Assembly: GCA_035711845.1 (NCBI GenBank)
Contig: DASTBU010000059.1
Span: 62,001 to 126,000 of the forward strand
DNA from: DASTBU01 sp035711845
GTDB lineage: Bacteria > Acidobacteriota > Vicinamibacteria > Vicinamibacterales > 2-12-FULL-66-21
DNA length: 64,000 nt
Direction: 5' to 3'
Made by a program: the position numbers and the translations under genes. Under the pieces are notes generated by a model. The model saw only the letters and a list, made by a program, of their open reading frames with translations, made no database searches and was not told where the DNA came from. Position 1 is the first letter of the stretch. The number at the start of each line of letters is the position of its first letter. Shown here one piece after another: positions 1 through 8,494 of the stretch.

Positions 1-535
1 GTCCCGGCTGCTCGGAGAATCCATCGAGGATCGATTCGAAGAGTTCTCGGTTGTACCTGGACTGCGTGGCCCAGCCGATGATCTGGTGGAACGCCCTCCG
101 GCCCGCGATTGTCGTGTGCAGGTACTTTACCCACGTGTTGTCGTGGAACCCCTCCACCTCGTACTGAACGGCCTCGTGGCCCGAGATGATGCAGTGCCGG
201 GGTCCGGTGATGCCCTTCACCTTGATACCGCGCGTCAGCAGATCCAGGGTAATCCGGGCGTGCTCGTGGACGGTGACTTCCAGCGCGTAGTCTTCGAGTG
301 CCTCGCTGATCACGATCAGGTGTCGTCCGTGCAGCGGGTTGATTGCCTGGATGCCGGCGCCTTCGTTCAGGTCACGGGCCGGCCGCCACCCGGCCGGAAG
401 ATGAAGCCGGGCCAGGTGCAGATCGTCGTCGATCAGGCTTCGGCCTGCCGGCCGGCGCCAGCGCGCGATGTAGCGCAGGCGCTCGCGGTAAAGCAGGGCG
501 AACGATACGGTAATCAAAGCGACGATTATGTGCAT
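1..535 (-). CDS. Membrane-anchored protein of unknown function, 3' end outside window
   Basis: An open frame runs from an ATG at 535 to the window edge without a stop, so about 178 residues are visible and the C-terminus is missing. The N-terminus (MHIIVALITVSFALLY) is a short hydrophobic anchor followed by a basic stretch, which suggests a type II membrane protein. The rest is mixed alpha/beta with no motif I recognise; it has several aromatic positions (FHDNTW, RAFHQIIGW). The frame stays open upstream of the ATG, but there is no better ATG. It is divergent from the VOC dioxygenase, with 126 bp between them. Function unknown. Confidence 0.6.
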   Translation of the reverse strand, partial: MHIIVALITVSFALLYRERLRYIARWRRPAGRSLIDDDLHLARLHLPAGWRPARDLNEGAGIQAINPLHGRHLIVISEALEDYALEVTVHEHARITLDLLTRGIKVKGITGPRHCIISGHEAVQYEVEGFHDNTWVKYLHTTIAGRRAFHQIIGWATQSRYNRELFESILDGFSEQPG

Positions 536-661
536 GAAACACCGCCGGTTCGCGACGGCAGAGGTAGGAATGCGAGCTTCGTGCCGGACCGCGTCTTCGA
601 ATGTTGCCCGGAATCTCGGCGTCAAAGACTACGATGGCCCGAGAGACCGTGGAGGAAGGAT

Positions 662-1627
662 ATGAGAATGCGCGGCGTTACAGGATTACACCACGTGACG
701 GCCATTGCCGGACCGGCCCAACAGAATCTGGATTTTTACGCCGGCGTGCTGGGCATGCGGCTGGTGAAGAAAAGCGTCAACCAGGACGACCCTGGGACCT
801 ATCACCTCTTCTACGCGGACGCCGAAGGGCACCCGGGAACGGACCTCACGTTCTTTCCCTGGTCTCAGCTGGCGCCGGGCCGCGAGGGCCACGGCTCGAG
901 CACGGAGGTCTCCCTCGCCGTGCCGCCCGGCAGCCTCGAGTTCTGGGGGAAGCGATTCGATCGCTACGGCGTCACCATGACGCGGATTGAGACACGCTTT
1001 GGCGGTCGGGTGCTGCCGTTGACCGATCCGCACGGGCTTCGCGTGGCCCTCGTGGAATCCGAGGACGCGCTCACACGCCGCTTCACGCCGTGGGACGACG
1101 GTCCGGTTGCTGTGGAGCGTCAGATCAGGGGCCTCGAAGGCGCGCGGCTCATCGAGCGGGACCTCGAGCCCACCACGACCTTCCTCACGGGCGTTCTCGG
1201 CTTCAAGCACATTGCCACGGAGCGCGGCTGGCATCGGTACGGGGCGGCCGACGGACGATCCGGTACGTATGTCGATCTGCAGGCCGCACCGGAGTCCCCG
1301 CGCGGCGCGTGGGGTGTCGGCAGCATCCATCATCTCGCCTGGCGGGTGGACGATGCGGCGCACCAACTGGAGCTGCGGCACGCGATCGACAACGCCGGCC
1401 GCCGGCCGACGCCCGTGATCGATCGCTTCTGGTTCGAGTCGGTGTACTTCCTGGAGCCGGGAGGCGTCCTGTTCGAGCTCGCGACCGACGGCCCGGGCTT
1501 CAGCGTCGACGAGGATCCGAAACATCTGGGCGAATCGCTGGTGCTGCCTCCCTGGCTGCAACCCCAGCGCGCCGCGATCGAGTCGATGCTGCCATCGCTC
1601 CACGCGCCGACGCCCGTCATGCGATGA
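662..1627 (+). CDS. VOC-family ring-cleaving dioxygenase
   Basis: Predicted 321-residue cytoplasmic enzyme with two glyoxalase/bleomycin-resistance (VOC) modules. The first begins GLHHVTAIAG, typical of the N-terminal module of LinE/PcpA/MhqO-like hydroquinone dioxygenases. The second carries SIHHLAWRV and ends in VLFELATD; the His and Glu of such motifs normally bind Fe(II). The family opens aromatic rings of hydroquinones and related compounds; the substrate here cannot be read from sequence. The start at 662 was chosen because GAGGAAGG lies just upstream (651-658) and homology begins there; the open frame further upstream is only the antisense of the preceding gene. It converges on the S9-type hydrolase. 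Confidence 0.88.
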   Translation: MRMRGVTGLHHVTAIAGPAQQNLDFYAGVLGMRLVKKSVNQDDPGTYHLFYADAEGHPGTDLTFFPWSQLAPGREGHGSSTEVSLAVPPGSLEFWGKRFDRYGVTMTRIETRFGGRVLPLTDPHGLRVALVESEDALTRRFTPWDDGPVAVERQIRGLEGARLIERDLEPTTTFLTGVLGFKHIATERGWHRYGAADGRSGTYVDLQAAPESPRGAWGVGSIHHLAWRVDDAAHQLELRHAIDNAGRRPTPVIDRFWFESVYFLEPGGVLFELATDGPGFSVDEDPKHLGESLVLPPWLQPQRAAIESMLPSLHAPTPVMR

Positions 1628-1657
1628 GCGGCCTCAGCTGAGGGCTGAAAGCTGTCG

Positions 1658-2794
1658 CTATTGAACAGCCTTGCCTTCGTACGGCCGCAGGTGCCACTCG
1701 AAGAAGGTCCATGTTCGATTCCATGAATCGCGCTGATCGGGCGAGTCGTCCCGCTGGAGCGTCTCCAGGTTCACGCGCCTGTTGAACGTGTGGCCGCCGC
1801 TCGCCGGGCCCGGCACGGGATCCACATAGACTTTCGTTTCCGCCAGATCGGCTTTTCTCGACCGTAGCGCGTCCACAATCTGCTGATCTTCAACGAAGTT
1901 CACGTCGGTGTCGTTGGTGGCGACGTGAACGAGCAGCGGGACGCGCAGCTTGTCCACGTGATAGAGCGGCGACCTCTCGATGTACAGATCGCGCTTCTCG
2001 AACGGCAGGCCCTGGATGCGAGGTTGGGTCGCAAAGGAACGCTGGTAGCCCGGACCTTTGTACGAGAGCCGGAACACGAGGTTGCTGACCGGCACCATCG
2101 CCGCAGCCGCCTTGAACGGATGCTCGTCGCGGAACACGGAGAAGAGGGTGATGTAGCCGCCATGGCTCCATCCCATGATGCCAAGTCGATCTTGATCGAC
2201 GTGCGGCAGCGTCTTCAGGTAGCGCACCGCGCTCATCGCGTCGTCAATCTCGTAACCGCCGTAGTCGATCGCCGCGTAGTGCGCCTCGCCATATCCCGTG
2301 CTTCCCCGATATTCCGGGCAGATGATGACGTAGCCTCGCTCGACTGCCTCCCGTACGAAGGGAAACATGTTGATGCCCCAGTTGCCGTGCACGCCGCCGT
2401 GCACCCAGACCATGGCGGCATGCCCTTTGGCTCCCCGTTTGTTCACCGGCTGAAAGAGGTAGGCGGGAATGTCCATGTCGCCCACGCTGCTGCGGTAGCT
2501 GACCTTCTGAAAGTCGATGACGCCCTTGCTGGCCTCGGCATAGCGAGCGTCGGCCTTCGCCTTCGCCTCGATGTCCCGCTGGAAGTCGCGCGCCGCAGGG
2601 TGATCCTTCGGGTCGTTGCTCACGTAGAGCCGTCGCGCCCGTTCCGGATCCATCTGTACTTCCGGCGCCTGCTGCCGTTCGGGCGGAGCCGGCCGCTGCG
2701 TGCTCTGCTGATTCGCCGTCGCTCCCGCCGCTGTGAGCAGCGCGATGCATGCGATCGCGGCGACTCCCCTGTTGGTCCACCACTTCGAATTCAT
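1658..2794 (-). CDS. Exported prolyl-oligopeptidase-like alpha/beta hydrolase
   Basis: Predicted 378-residue secreted serine hydrolase. Residues 1-28 form a signal peptide (MNSKWWTNRG then a hydrophobic core ending near ATAN). A Pro/Gln-rich linker and an alpha/beta-hydrolase domain from about residue 95 follow. The nucleophile elbow is GWSHGG (Ser210). The likely acid is Asp295 or Asp297 in NDTDVNF, and the His is His335 in SGGHTF, matching peptidase family S9 or dienelactone-hydrolase-like enzymes. There is no beta-propeller, so it is a catalytic-domain-only version. The start at 2794 has AGGTGGAGGT eight bases upstream; a longer frame to 2866 lacks a ribosome site. Likely substrates are short peptides or esters in the periplasm. 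Confidence 0.85.
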   Translation of the reverse strand: MNSKWWTNRGVAAIACIALLTAAGATANQQSTQRPAPPERQQAPEVQMDPERARRLYVSNDPKDHPAARDFQRDIEAKAKADARYAEASKGVIDFQKVSYRSSVGDMDIPAYLFQPVNKRGAKGHAAMVWVHGGVHGNWGINMFPFVREAVERGYVIICPEYRGSTGYGEAHYAAIDYGGYEIDDAMSAVRYLKTLPHVDQDRLGIMGWSHGGYITLFSVFRDEHPFKAAAAMVPVSNLVFRLSYKGPGYQRSFATQPRIQGLPFEKRDLYIERSPLYHVDKLRVPLLVHVATNDTDVNFVEDQQIVDALRSRKADLAETKVYVDPVPGPASGGHTFNRRVNLETLQRDDSPDQRDSWNRTWTFFEWHLRPYEGKAVQ

Positions 2795-2952
2795 CGATAC
2801 CTCCACCTCGTCCGCCCGCCTCCTCCCGACCCGGCAACGATAACGGCCGGGCCCGTTCCCTGGCAAGGCCGATTGAAGAGAGAACCACTTTCATTTCAAC
2901 GGGCGAACGTGAAATACTCTTGGACTCTTTCGAAAAAACCACGGAGCTGACG

Positions 2953-4188
2953 ATGTTGCTCAGGCCAGGCTGGCTGAATGGGTGGCTGTGGATGGTGCGC
3001 GCCGGAGCGGCCTGCGCGTTGGGAGTATTTGTGTGTGTCGCGTCCTCTTCGGTGGCGACCGCGCAGGAGACGCGAGCCGAGGAGATCGCCAAGAAGCAGG
3101 AAGAAAAGGCGCAGAACCTGGCGCCCCATGAGCCGACGCGGTTCGAGGTCTGGACGGACCGGCTGGAGCAGAGCTTCGCGAGTCCCCCGAGCGGGTTCTA
3201 TCCCGCGCTCGGCAGCGTCTACTCGGGGGGCGGTTTCACGCTGGGCGTGGGATATCGACAGTTCTACGCGCGGAAGGCCGTCTGGGACATCACCGGCCTG
3301 TACTCCATCAAGAACTACAAGAAGATTGAAATCGGCACACGCACGCCCTGGAACTTCGACGGACGTTGGACGCTCGGCGCGCGTGTGGGATGGCTGGACG
3401 CACCGCAGATTGGGTTCTACGGCCTGGGCATGTCGGCCGATTCCGACGATCGCGCCAACTTCCGTCTCCAGCAGGGCTATGCCGGGGTCGGCGCCGCGTT
3501 CGAGCCAACCCCGTGGACCCGGCTCGAGGCCGACGTGGCCTACGAAGACTACAAAACCGACGAGGGACGAGGCGGGGCGCCCTCGATCGAGACGGTGTAC
3601 GACGAGACCACGGCGCCAGGCCTCTTTGCCGAGCCGGCGTACATCCGGACGCAAGGGACAGCCGCGATCGACTGGCGTCCCTCGCCCGGCTACGCGCGCA
3701 AGGGCGGCTACTACGGGGTGACGCTGGTCGACTTCGCCGACGTCGACGAGACCTACAGCTTCCGCCGCCTGGACGGGGAGATCATCCAGCACCTGCCGAT
3801 TCTTCGCGAGAACTGGGTCATCTCGGTCCGCGGCCGAGTGCAGACCACGCTCGATGACGACGATCTGGTGCCGTATTTCCTGCTGCCATCGCTCGGCAGC
3901 GGCCGCACGCTCAGGGCCTATTCCACCGGCCGGTTCCGCGACCGGCACAGCATCCTCACGTCGGCCGAGCTCCGCTGGATTCCGAGCCGGCTGGCACTCG
4001 ACATGGCCATCTTCTACGATGCCGGCAAGGTGACGAGGCGTCGCGAAGATTTGGACTTCAACCATCTCGAGAGCGACTGGGGCATCGGCGCGCGGTTTCA
4101 TGGTCCGACGGCCACTGTGCTGCGAATCGAGGCGGCGCGTGGGTCCGACGGGTGGCACCTCGTGATCGCGACCAGCGCGGCGTTCTGA
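2953..4188 (+). CDS. Outer-membrane beta-barrel, BamA/TamA (D15)-like C-terminal type
   Basis: Predicted 411-residue outer-membrane protein. A signal peptide (about residues 1-38, ending near SVATAQ) is followed by a short charged helix (EEIAKKQEEKAQ) and then amphipathic beta strands to the C-terminus. The ending VIATSAAF has a terminal Phe, as BAM substrates usually do. SLGSGRTLRAYSTGRFRDRH resembles the conserved RGY/F-like strand region of Omp85-family barrels. No POTRA domains fit in the available length, so this is a barrel-only member. ATG at 2953 has GGAG six bases upstream. It lies 18 bp before the kinase-like gene, so the two are probably co-transcribed. Confidence 0.78.
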   Translation: MLLRPGWLNGWLWMVRAGAACALGVFVCVASSSVATAQETRAEEIAKKQEEKAQNLAPHEPTRFEVWTDRLEQSFASPPSGFYPALGSVYSGGGFTLGVGYRQFYARKAVWDITGLYSIKNYKKIEIGTRTPWNFDGRWTLGARVGWLDAPQIGFYGLGMSADSDDRANFRLQQGYAGVGAAFEPTPWTRLEADVAYEDYKTDEGRGGAPSIETVYDETTAPGLFAEPAYIRTQGTAAIDWRPSPGYARKGGYYGVTLVDFADVDETYSFRRLDGEIIQHLPILRENWVISVRGRVQTTLDDDDLVPYFLLPSLGSGRTLRAYSTGRFRDRHSILTSAELRWIPSRLALDMAIFYDAGKVTRRREDLDFNHLESDWGIGARFHGPTATVLRIEAARGSDGWHLVIATSAAF

Positions 4189-4206
4189 ACTGGAGGCCTG
4201 ATTCCC

Positions 4207-5901
4207 ATGCGACGTGCACGCACGCTCAACCCGGCGCTGACGGCAGCTGCGGCCCTTGGTTTCGCCGCAACGTTCACCATGTCGTTCGCGCTCACCCAGC
4301 AGGGTCCGAAGTTCCGGCCCGATGATCCGATCTCGCGCGAGCCGGAAACCCAGGATGCCTCGAAGGTCGAGGAATGGGAAATCGGGCTGACCGCCGATCT
4401 CCTGTCGAACCTGTTCGGCAAGCCGGGAGATCCGGCGGTCGGCGTCAGGGCGCAGAACATCAACACGCTCGGTGAGGTTCCTGACTCGAGCTGGTTCACC
4501 AACCGCATCTACGCGCGGCCGCTGTCGGTCGAGGAGATCGCGCGCGGGCCGAACACGATGGATGGCCCCGCCCCCGGCAAGTGGACGCTGATCCGTCCGA
4601 AGACGGCCGGCGTGGCCCCGGGGTTTACCGTGCGCGACGAGAAGGGGGAGGTGTGGTTCCTCACATTCGACGGGCGAGGGCACGAGGTGGCAGCCACTGC
4701 AGCGATCAATGTGGCCACCCGTCTATTCTGGGCGCTCGGGTACAACCAGGTCGAGAGCTACATCACCACGATTCGTCCGGAAGACATCGTCATCGACGAA
4801 GAGGCCACGATTCGCGCACACGGCGCGCGCCGGCGCTTCACGCACGGCGACATGATGGATGTGTTCAATCGGTCGGCTCGCGGTGCTGATGGCTCATATC
4901 GCGTGCAGGCCGGGCGCCGCTTGCCGGGCAGGACCGTGGGCGGCTTCAAGTATCACGGCACGCGGCCGGACGATCCCAACGACATCGTGCCGCACGAGCA
5001 CCGCCGGGAGCTGCGCGCGCTCAAGGTGTTCGGCGCGTGGACGAACCTGGTGGACATGAAGGCCGGCAATACGCTCGACACGGTCATCACGGAGGCTGGG
5101 CGCGGGATAGTCCGGCATTACTTGCAGGATGTGGGATCCACGTTCGGCACCGGGGCGTTGGCCCCCCGGGATGGCGATGAAGGCTACGAGTATCTGTACG
5201 ACGGAGGTCCCACGGCGAAGCGACTGGTCACACTCGGCTTCTGGATGCCCAAGTGGCAGACCATCGACTACGAGGAGCACCCGGAGATGGGGTTGTTCGA
5301 TGGCGATGCTTTCGAGCCCGAACTGTGGAAGCCGCGTGTCCCCGCGGCAGCAATCCTCCGTGCGCGTGCGGACGACACGTTCTGGGCCGCCCTGCGGGTC
5401 ATGGCGTTCACCGACGATCAGATCCGCGCGGCCGTGAAGGCGGGGGCCTACACCGATCCCCTTGCCGAAGGGCTGCTCGGCGACATCCTGATCAAGCGGC
5501 GGGACAAGATCGGACGGGTCTATTTCGCGCGGATCAACCCGTTGACGAAGTTCGCGCTCGACGAGTCGGGCGTTCTCACGTTCGAGCACCCGTCGGTGCT
5601 CGCGGGGTTCTCCGAGCGGCCGGCCAAGGGCTACCAGGCCGCATGGCACCGGTTCGACAACAACACCCGCGACGCGCAGCCAATCGGTTCGCCAACGACC
5701 GGATCCGGCGAACGCCTCCAGGCCCCGTCCGACCTTCCCCGCTCCGACGATACGTTCATCAAGGTCTCGGTCACCGTCGTCGAGCCGGAACATCCCGCCT
5801 GGACGCAGCCTGTCCATGTGTACTTCCGGCGTACGGGTGCGGCCTGGAAGCTGGTGGGTGTCGAAAGGACGGAGGAAGAAAGGCTGAAAACAGAACGTTG
5901 A
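4207..5901 (+). CDS. Secreted protein with atypical kinase-like motifs, unknown function
   Basis: Predicted 564-residue exported protein. Residues 1-29 look like a signal peptide. No characterised family name can be given with certainty. Visible blocks: WFLTFDGRGHEVAATAA (150-166) followed by a helix and VESYI; a charged VPHEHRREL (261-269); WTNLVDMKAGNTLD (278-291); and HYLQDVGSTFG (304-314). The order, N-lobe-like strand then N-x-x-D-x-K-x-x-N then D-V-G-S, resembles the catalytic and metal-binding loops of atypical kinases such as HipA, PI4K, CotH or FAM20C. The N-lobe Lys expected before Phe-Asp is Thr here, so catalysis is uncertain. It sits 18 bp after an outer-membrane barrel gene. The kinase reading is inference; that it is exported is well supported. 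Confidence 0.6.
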   Translation: MRRARTLNPALTAAAALGFAATFTMSFALTQQGPKFRPDDPISREPETQDASKVEEWEIGLTADLLSNLFGKPGDPAVGVRAQNINTLGEVPDSSWFTNRIYARPLSVEEIARGPNTMDGPAPGKWTLIRPKTAGVAPGFTVRDEKGEVWFLTFDGRGHEVAATAAINVATRLFWALGYNQVESYITTIRPEDIVIDEEATIRAHGARRRFTHGDMMDVFNRSARGADGSYRVQAGRRLPGRTVGGFKYHGTRPDDPNDIVPHEHRRELRALKVFGAWTNLVDMKAGNTLDTVITEAGRGIVRHYLQDVGSTFGTGALAPRDGDEGYEYLYDGGPTAKRLVTLGFWMPKWQTIDYEEHPEMGLFDGDAFEPELWKPRVPAAAILRARADDTFWAALRVMAFTDDQIRAAVKAGAYTDPLAEGLLGDILIKRRDKIGRVYFARINPLTKFALDESGVLTFEHPSVLAGFSERPAKGYQAAWHRFDNNTRDAQPIGSPTTGSGERLQAPSDLPRSDDTFIKVSVTVVEPEHPAWTQPVHVYFRRTGAAWKLVGVERTEEERLKTER

Positions 5902-5970
5902 AGTGCTGACGGCTGATCGCTGGGTGGTGATGTGCGGCCTGCGGTTGTGACTGTGCGACCATTGATCGGC

Positions 5971-6510
5971 ATGTCTTCGGATCTCGAAGCGGCTCCCGCG
6001 GCGCCTCTCCCGGACTCGGTGGCCGACGGTGTGTACCGGTCGCTCGATCCGCGGGTCGTGCAGCTGGATCGGATTGTCGGCGCGATCGTCACCGCGATTC
6101 TCTCGTTCACCCTGGCGCTCTCTGTGGTGATCGTGTGGCTGACCGCCGACACGCAGTGGGTGGCGCGTCTCCTCGCGTTGTCCTGGCCGATCGTCACCGC
6201 GCTCGTCGCCTGGTTGTCGTACGTATGGCCCGAGGTCAGCTACCGTCATGCGTCGTACCGGGTCGATCATCTCGGCGTCGAGATCCGGCGCGGTGTGCTC
6301 TGGCGACGTGAGATTACGGTACCGAGATCGCGCGTCCAGCACATCGATGTCTCGCAGGGGCCCATCGAACGGCGGTTCGGTCTTGGAAGACTGAGCATCT
6401 ACACCGCCGGCACCGAGTACGCGCTGGTCAGCCTCCAGGGCGTGACGCATGCGCGCGCGCTTCAAATCCGCGATCACCTGCTGCCGAAGGAGGCGCAAGA
6501 TGCCGTCTGA
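5971..6510 (+). CDS. bPH2 (YdbS-like) membrane protein
   Basis: Predicted 179-residue inner-membrane protein. Two hydrophobic segments (around VTAILSFTLALSVVIVWL and LSWPIVTALVAWLSYVW) are followed by a bacterial PH domain of the YdbS/YdbT type (PF03703), seen as YRVDHLGVEIRRGVLWRRE, then VPRSRVQHIDVSQGP and FGLGRLSIYTAG. These proteins occur as pairs and their function is little known. The gene overlaps the next PH gene by 11 bases. The start is uncertain: GTG at 5932 would add 13 residues and has a GGTGG just upstream, while ATG at 5971 fits the family better but lacks a clear ribosome site. Confidence 0.8.
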   Translation: MSSDLEAAPAAPLPDSVADGVYRSLDPRVVQLDRIVGAIVTAILSFTLALSVVIVWLTADTQWVARLLALSWPIVTALVAWLSYVWPEVSYRHASYRVDHLGVEIRRGVLWRREITVPRSRVQHIDVSQGPIERRFGLGRLSIYTAGTEYALVSLQGVTHARALQIRDHLLPKEAQDAV

Positions 6511-8005
6511 CCGGCGGCTGCATCCACTCTCCTTTCTCTTTGCCATCGCCGGGCAGCTCCGCCAGTTCCTGCTGCCCGGTCTCGTCGTCATCGTCACGGC
6601 CGGCGCAGCGGGGGGCGAGTTCGAGCCCTGGCTCATGGCGGTGGTCATTCCCGTTGCTCTCCTCGCGCTCGGCCGCGCGCTGTCCTATCGCTATCGGCTC
6701 GACGAGACGGAACTCGTCGTCCGGACCGGCTTCGTCTTCCGGAACGAACGGCATATTCCGTACAACCGGATTCAGAACATCGAAGCGATTCAGAACGTCC
6801 TCCACCGGCTCCTGGCCGTGATCGAAGTCCGGATCGAAACGGGCGCCGGCAAGGAGGACGACGCGACCATGCGGGTGGTGCCGGTAGTGGCGTATCGGGA
6901 GATCCGCGATCGTGTGCTGGCGAGCCGGCCGCAGGCTGCGATTTCGGAGGCTCCGACAGAGGCGCCGCGCCAGGCGGCCCCGATTTTCAGCCTGTCGGGC
7001 CGGGAGCTCCTGCTGAGCGGATTCATCGAGAACCGGAGCGCGGTCCTCATCGCCGCGACCTTCGGGATCGTCTGGGAACTGGGCCTGTTCGATACGGCCG
7101 TGAACTACGTCTTCCCTGACCGGGCCCTGCGCCGGAGCTTCGTGCGCCAGACGCTGCGCGGGGTGTTCGGCGCCGGGATGCCGGGCCTGCAGACCATTGG
7201 CGTGGGGATCGGAGTGCTGCTGCTCCTCTTCGCGGCAGTCACCATCGTATCGATGGCGTGGGCGTACGTGCGGCTGTACGGGTTCACGCTGCGCCGGGTT
7301 GGTGATGACTTGCGCACGGAGTTCGGACTGCTCACCCGGATCTCCACGACGATTCCGCTGCGGCGCATCCAGACGCTGACGATCTTCGAGGGTCCCCTTC
7401 AGCGGTTGTTCCATCGGGCGGCGGTCAAGGTCGAAACCGCGGGTGGCGACGCCGGTGAAGAAGGCGCGACCGGCAGGGAACCGCTCGCGCCGATTATCAA
7501 GCGCGGCGATCTGGGGCCGTTGCTCGCACATGTGATGCGAGAGATGGATGTCGAGGGCATCGAGTGGCAGCGGGCCGCCTCCGGGGCCTTCCGGCGGGAG
7601 TTCCGGCGATCGGCGATCGTCGCGAGCATCTTTTCGGCGTTCTTCGTCGTGATGTTGAAGGTGTGGACGCTGGCGCTCCTCGCGATCCTGCTGGTCGTTG
7701 CCGCCGTCCACGCCCGCCGGTACGTCGGAGCGCTGGGGTGGGCCACGCACGACGGGACGGTATTCTTCCGGCGGGGCTGGGTCTGGCGGCGCACCACGAT
7801 GACGCGCTACTCGAAGATGCAGGTCGTCGCGCTGCACGCGTCTCCGTTCGACCGCCGCATGGGCATGGCGCGCGTGCGGGTCGACACGGCTGGCGCGGCC
7901 AGGCAGTCCGACCGGATCGACATCCCCTACGTGCCGGTGGACCTCGCGCACGATCTACACCGGCGGCTCGCGACGGCGGCGTCCGGCACGAGCTTCCAGT
8001 GGTAG
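6500..8005 (+). CDS. Multi-domain bPH2 (YdbT-like) membrane protein
   Basis: Predicted 501-residue inner-membrane protein with three bacterial PH repeats between paired membrane helices. The repeats show as ELVVRTGFVFRNERHIPYNR / IQNIEAIQN, then TEFGLLTRISTTIPLRRIQ / LTIFEGPLQR, then VFFRRGWVWRRTTMTRYSKM. Each has the pattern of a basic strand, an I/M-P-x-x-R-I/M-Q turn, then a strand. The start at 6500 is fixed by AAGGAGG at 6487-6493 and overlaps the end of the YdbS-like gene, which implies translational coupling. With the upstream gene it forms the usual YdbS-YdbT pair. Molecular role unknown. Confidence 0.85.
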   Translation: MPSDRRLHPLSFLFAIAGQLRQFLLPGLVVIVTAGAAGGEFEPWLMAVVIPVALLALGRALSYRYRLDETELVVRTGFVFRNERHIPYNRIQNIEAIQNVLHRLLAVIEVRIETGAGKEDDATMRVVPVVAYREIRDRVLASRPQAAISEAPTEAPRQAAPIFSLSGRELLLSGFIENRSAVLIAATFGIVWELGLFDTAVNYVFPDRALRRSFVRQTLRGVFGAGMPGLQTIGVGIGVLLLLFAAVTIVSMAWAYVRLYGFTLRRVGDDLRTEFGLLTRISTTIPLRRIQTLTIFEGPLQRLFHRAAVKVETAGGDAGEEGATGREPLAPIIKRGDLGPLLAHVMREMDVEGIEWQRAASGAFRREFRRSAIVASIFSAFFVVMLKVWTLALLAILLVVAAVHARRYVGALGWATHDGTVFFRRGWVWRRTTMTRYSKMQVVALHASPFDRRMGMARVRVDTAGAARQSDRIDIPYVPVDLAHDLHRRLATAASGTSFQW

Positions 8006-8042
8006 GCAGCTGCGCGCCGCCCGCCAACTCTGAATTCCTTCG

Positions 8043-8100
8043 TTGACAATCGCGACGAATCCCCGTAGAGTCGTGCTCGAAACTTTTAAGGATTTAAGAG
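8043..8100 (+). promoter_or_regulatory. Sigma-70 type promoter and dyad operator of the BlaI-M56-radical SAM operon
   Basis: TTGACA at 8043-8048 and TAGAGT at 8066-8071 are separated by 17 bp. Just downstream, CTTTTAA (8083-8089) and TTAAGAG (8094-8100) form an inverted repeat with one mismatch around a 4-bp centre. It lies at about +5 to +22, where a BlaI/MecI-family repressor would block transcription. The operator role is inferred from position and symmetry. Confidence 0.65.
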
Positions 8101-8108
8101 ACTGCGCG

Positions 8109-8483
8109 ATGGCACGACCACCTTCTTCGGGTCTCACCGACGGCGAAGCGCGACTGATGGCGGTGTTGTGGGCCCGGGGACGCGCCACGGTGGCGGAAGT
8201 TCAGGCGGGGCTGAAGGGCCGGCACGAAGTGACCTACAGCACGGTCCAGACCCTTTTGCGGATCCTCGAGGAGAAGGGCTATGTTGCGCACGAGAAGCTG
8301 GGGCGCGCGTTCCTCTACCGGCCCCTGATCGACGAGGGTCAGGCCCGTCGGCGAGCCCTGCGGCACATGGTTTCGCGGCTGTTCGAAAATTCGCCGAGCC
8401 TGCTCGTGCTCAACGTCCTGGAGGACGATCGCATGACGCGGGAGGAGCTGCGGCGCCTCAAGAAACTCATCAACGACGCCTGA
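8109..8483 (+). CDS. BlaI/MecI/CopY-family transcriptional repressor
   Basis: Predicted 124-residue winged-helix regulator. The N-terminal DNA-binding domain shows LTDGEARLMAVLW, ATVAEVQAGL and the recognition segment VTYSTVQTLLRILEEKGYV, typical of BlaI/MecI. The C-terminal part (ALRHMVSRLFENSPSLL) is the dimerisation helix region. In this family an M56 membrane protease relays a signal that leads to cleavage of the repressor; here the M56 gene follows after 11 bases. ATG at 8109 has AAGAGA upstream. A longer frame from 8043 would start on the -35 element and is rejected. It probably regulates its own operon through the adjacent dyad. Confidence 0.9.
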   Translation: MARPPSSGLTDGEARLMAVLWARGRATVAEVQAGLKGRHEVTYSTVQTLLRILEEKGYVAHEKLGRAFLYRPLIDEGQARRRALRHMVSRLFENSPSLLVLNVLEDDRMTREELRRLKKLINDA

Positions 8484-8494
8484 CGGGAGGGTGC

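Noticed and set aside
2896..4683. 595-codon minus frame opposite the barrel gene
   Set aside because: It spans the boundary of two clear plus-strand genes and has no recognisable domain.
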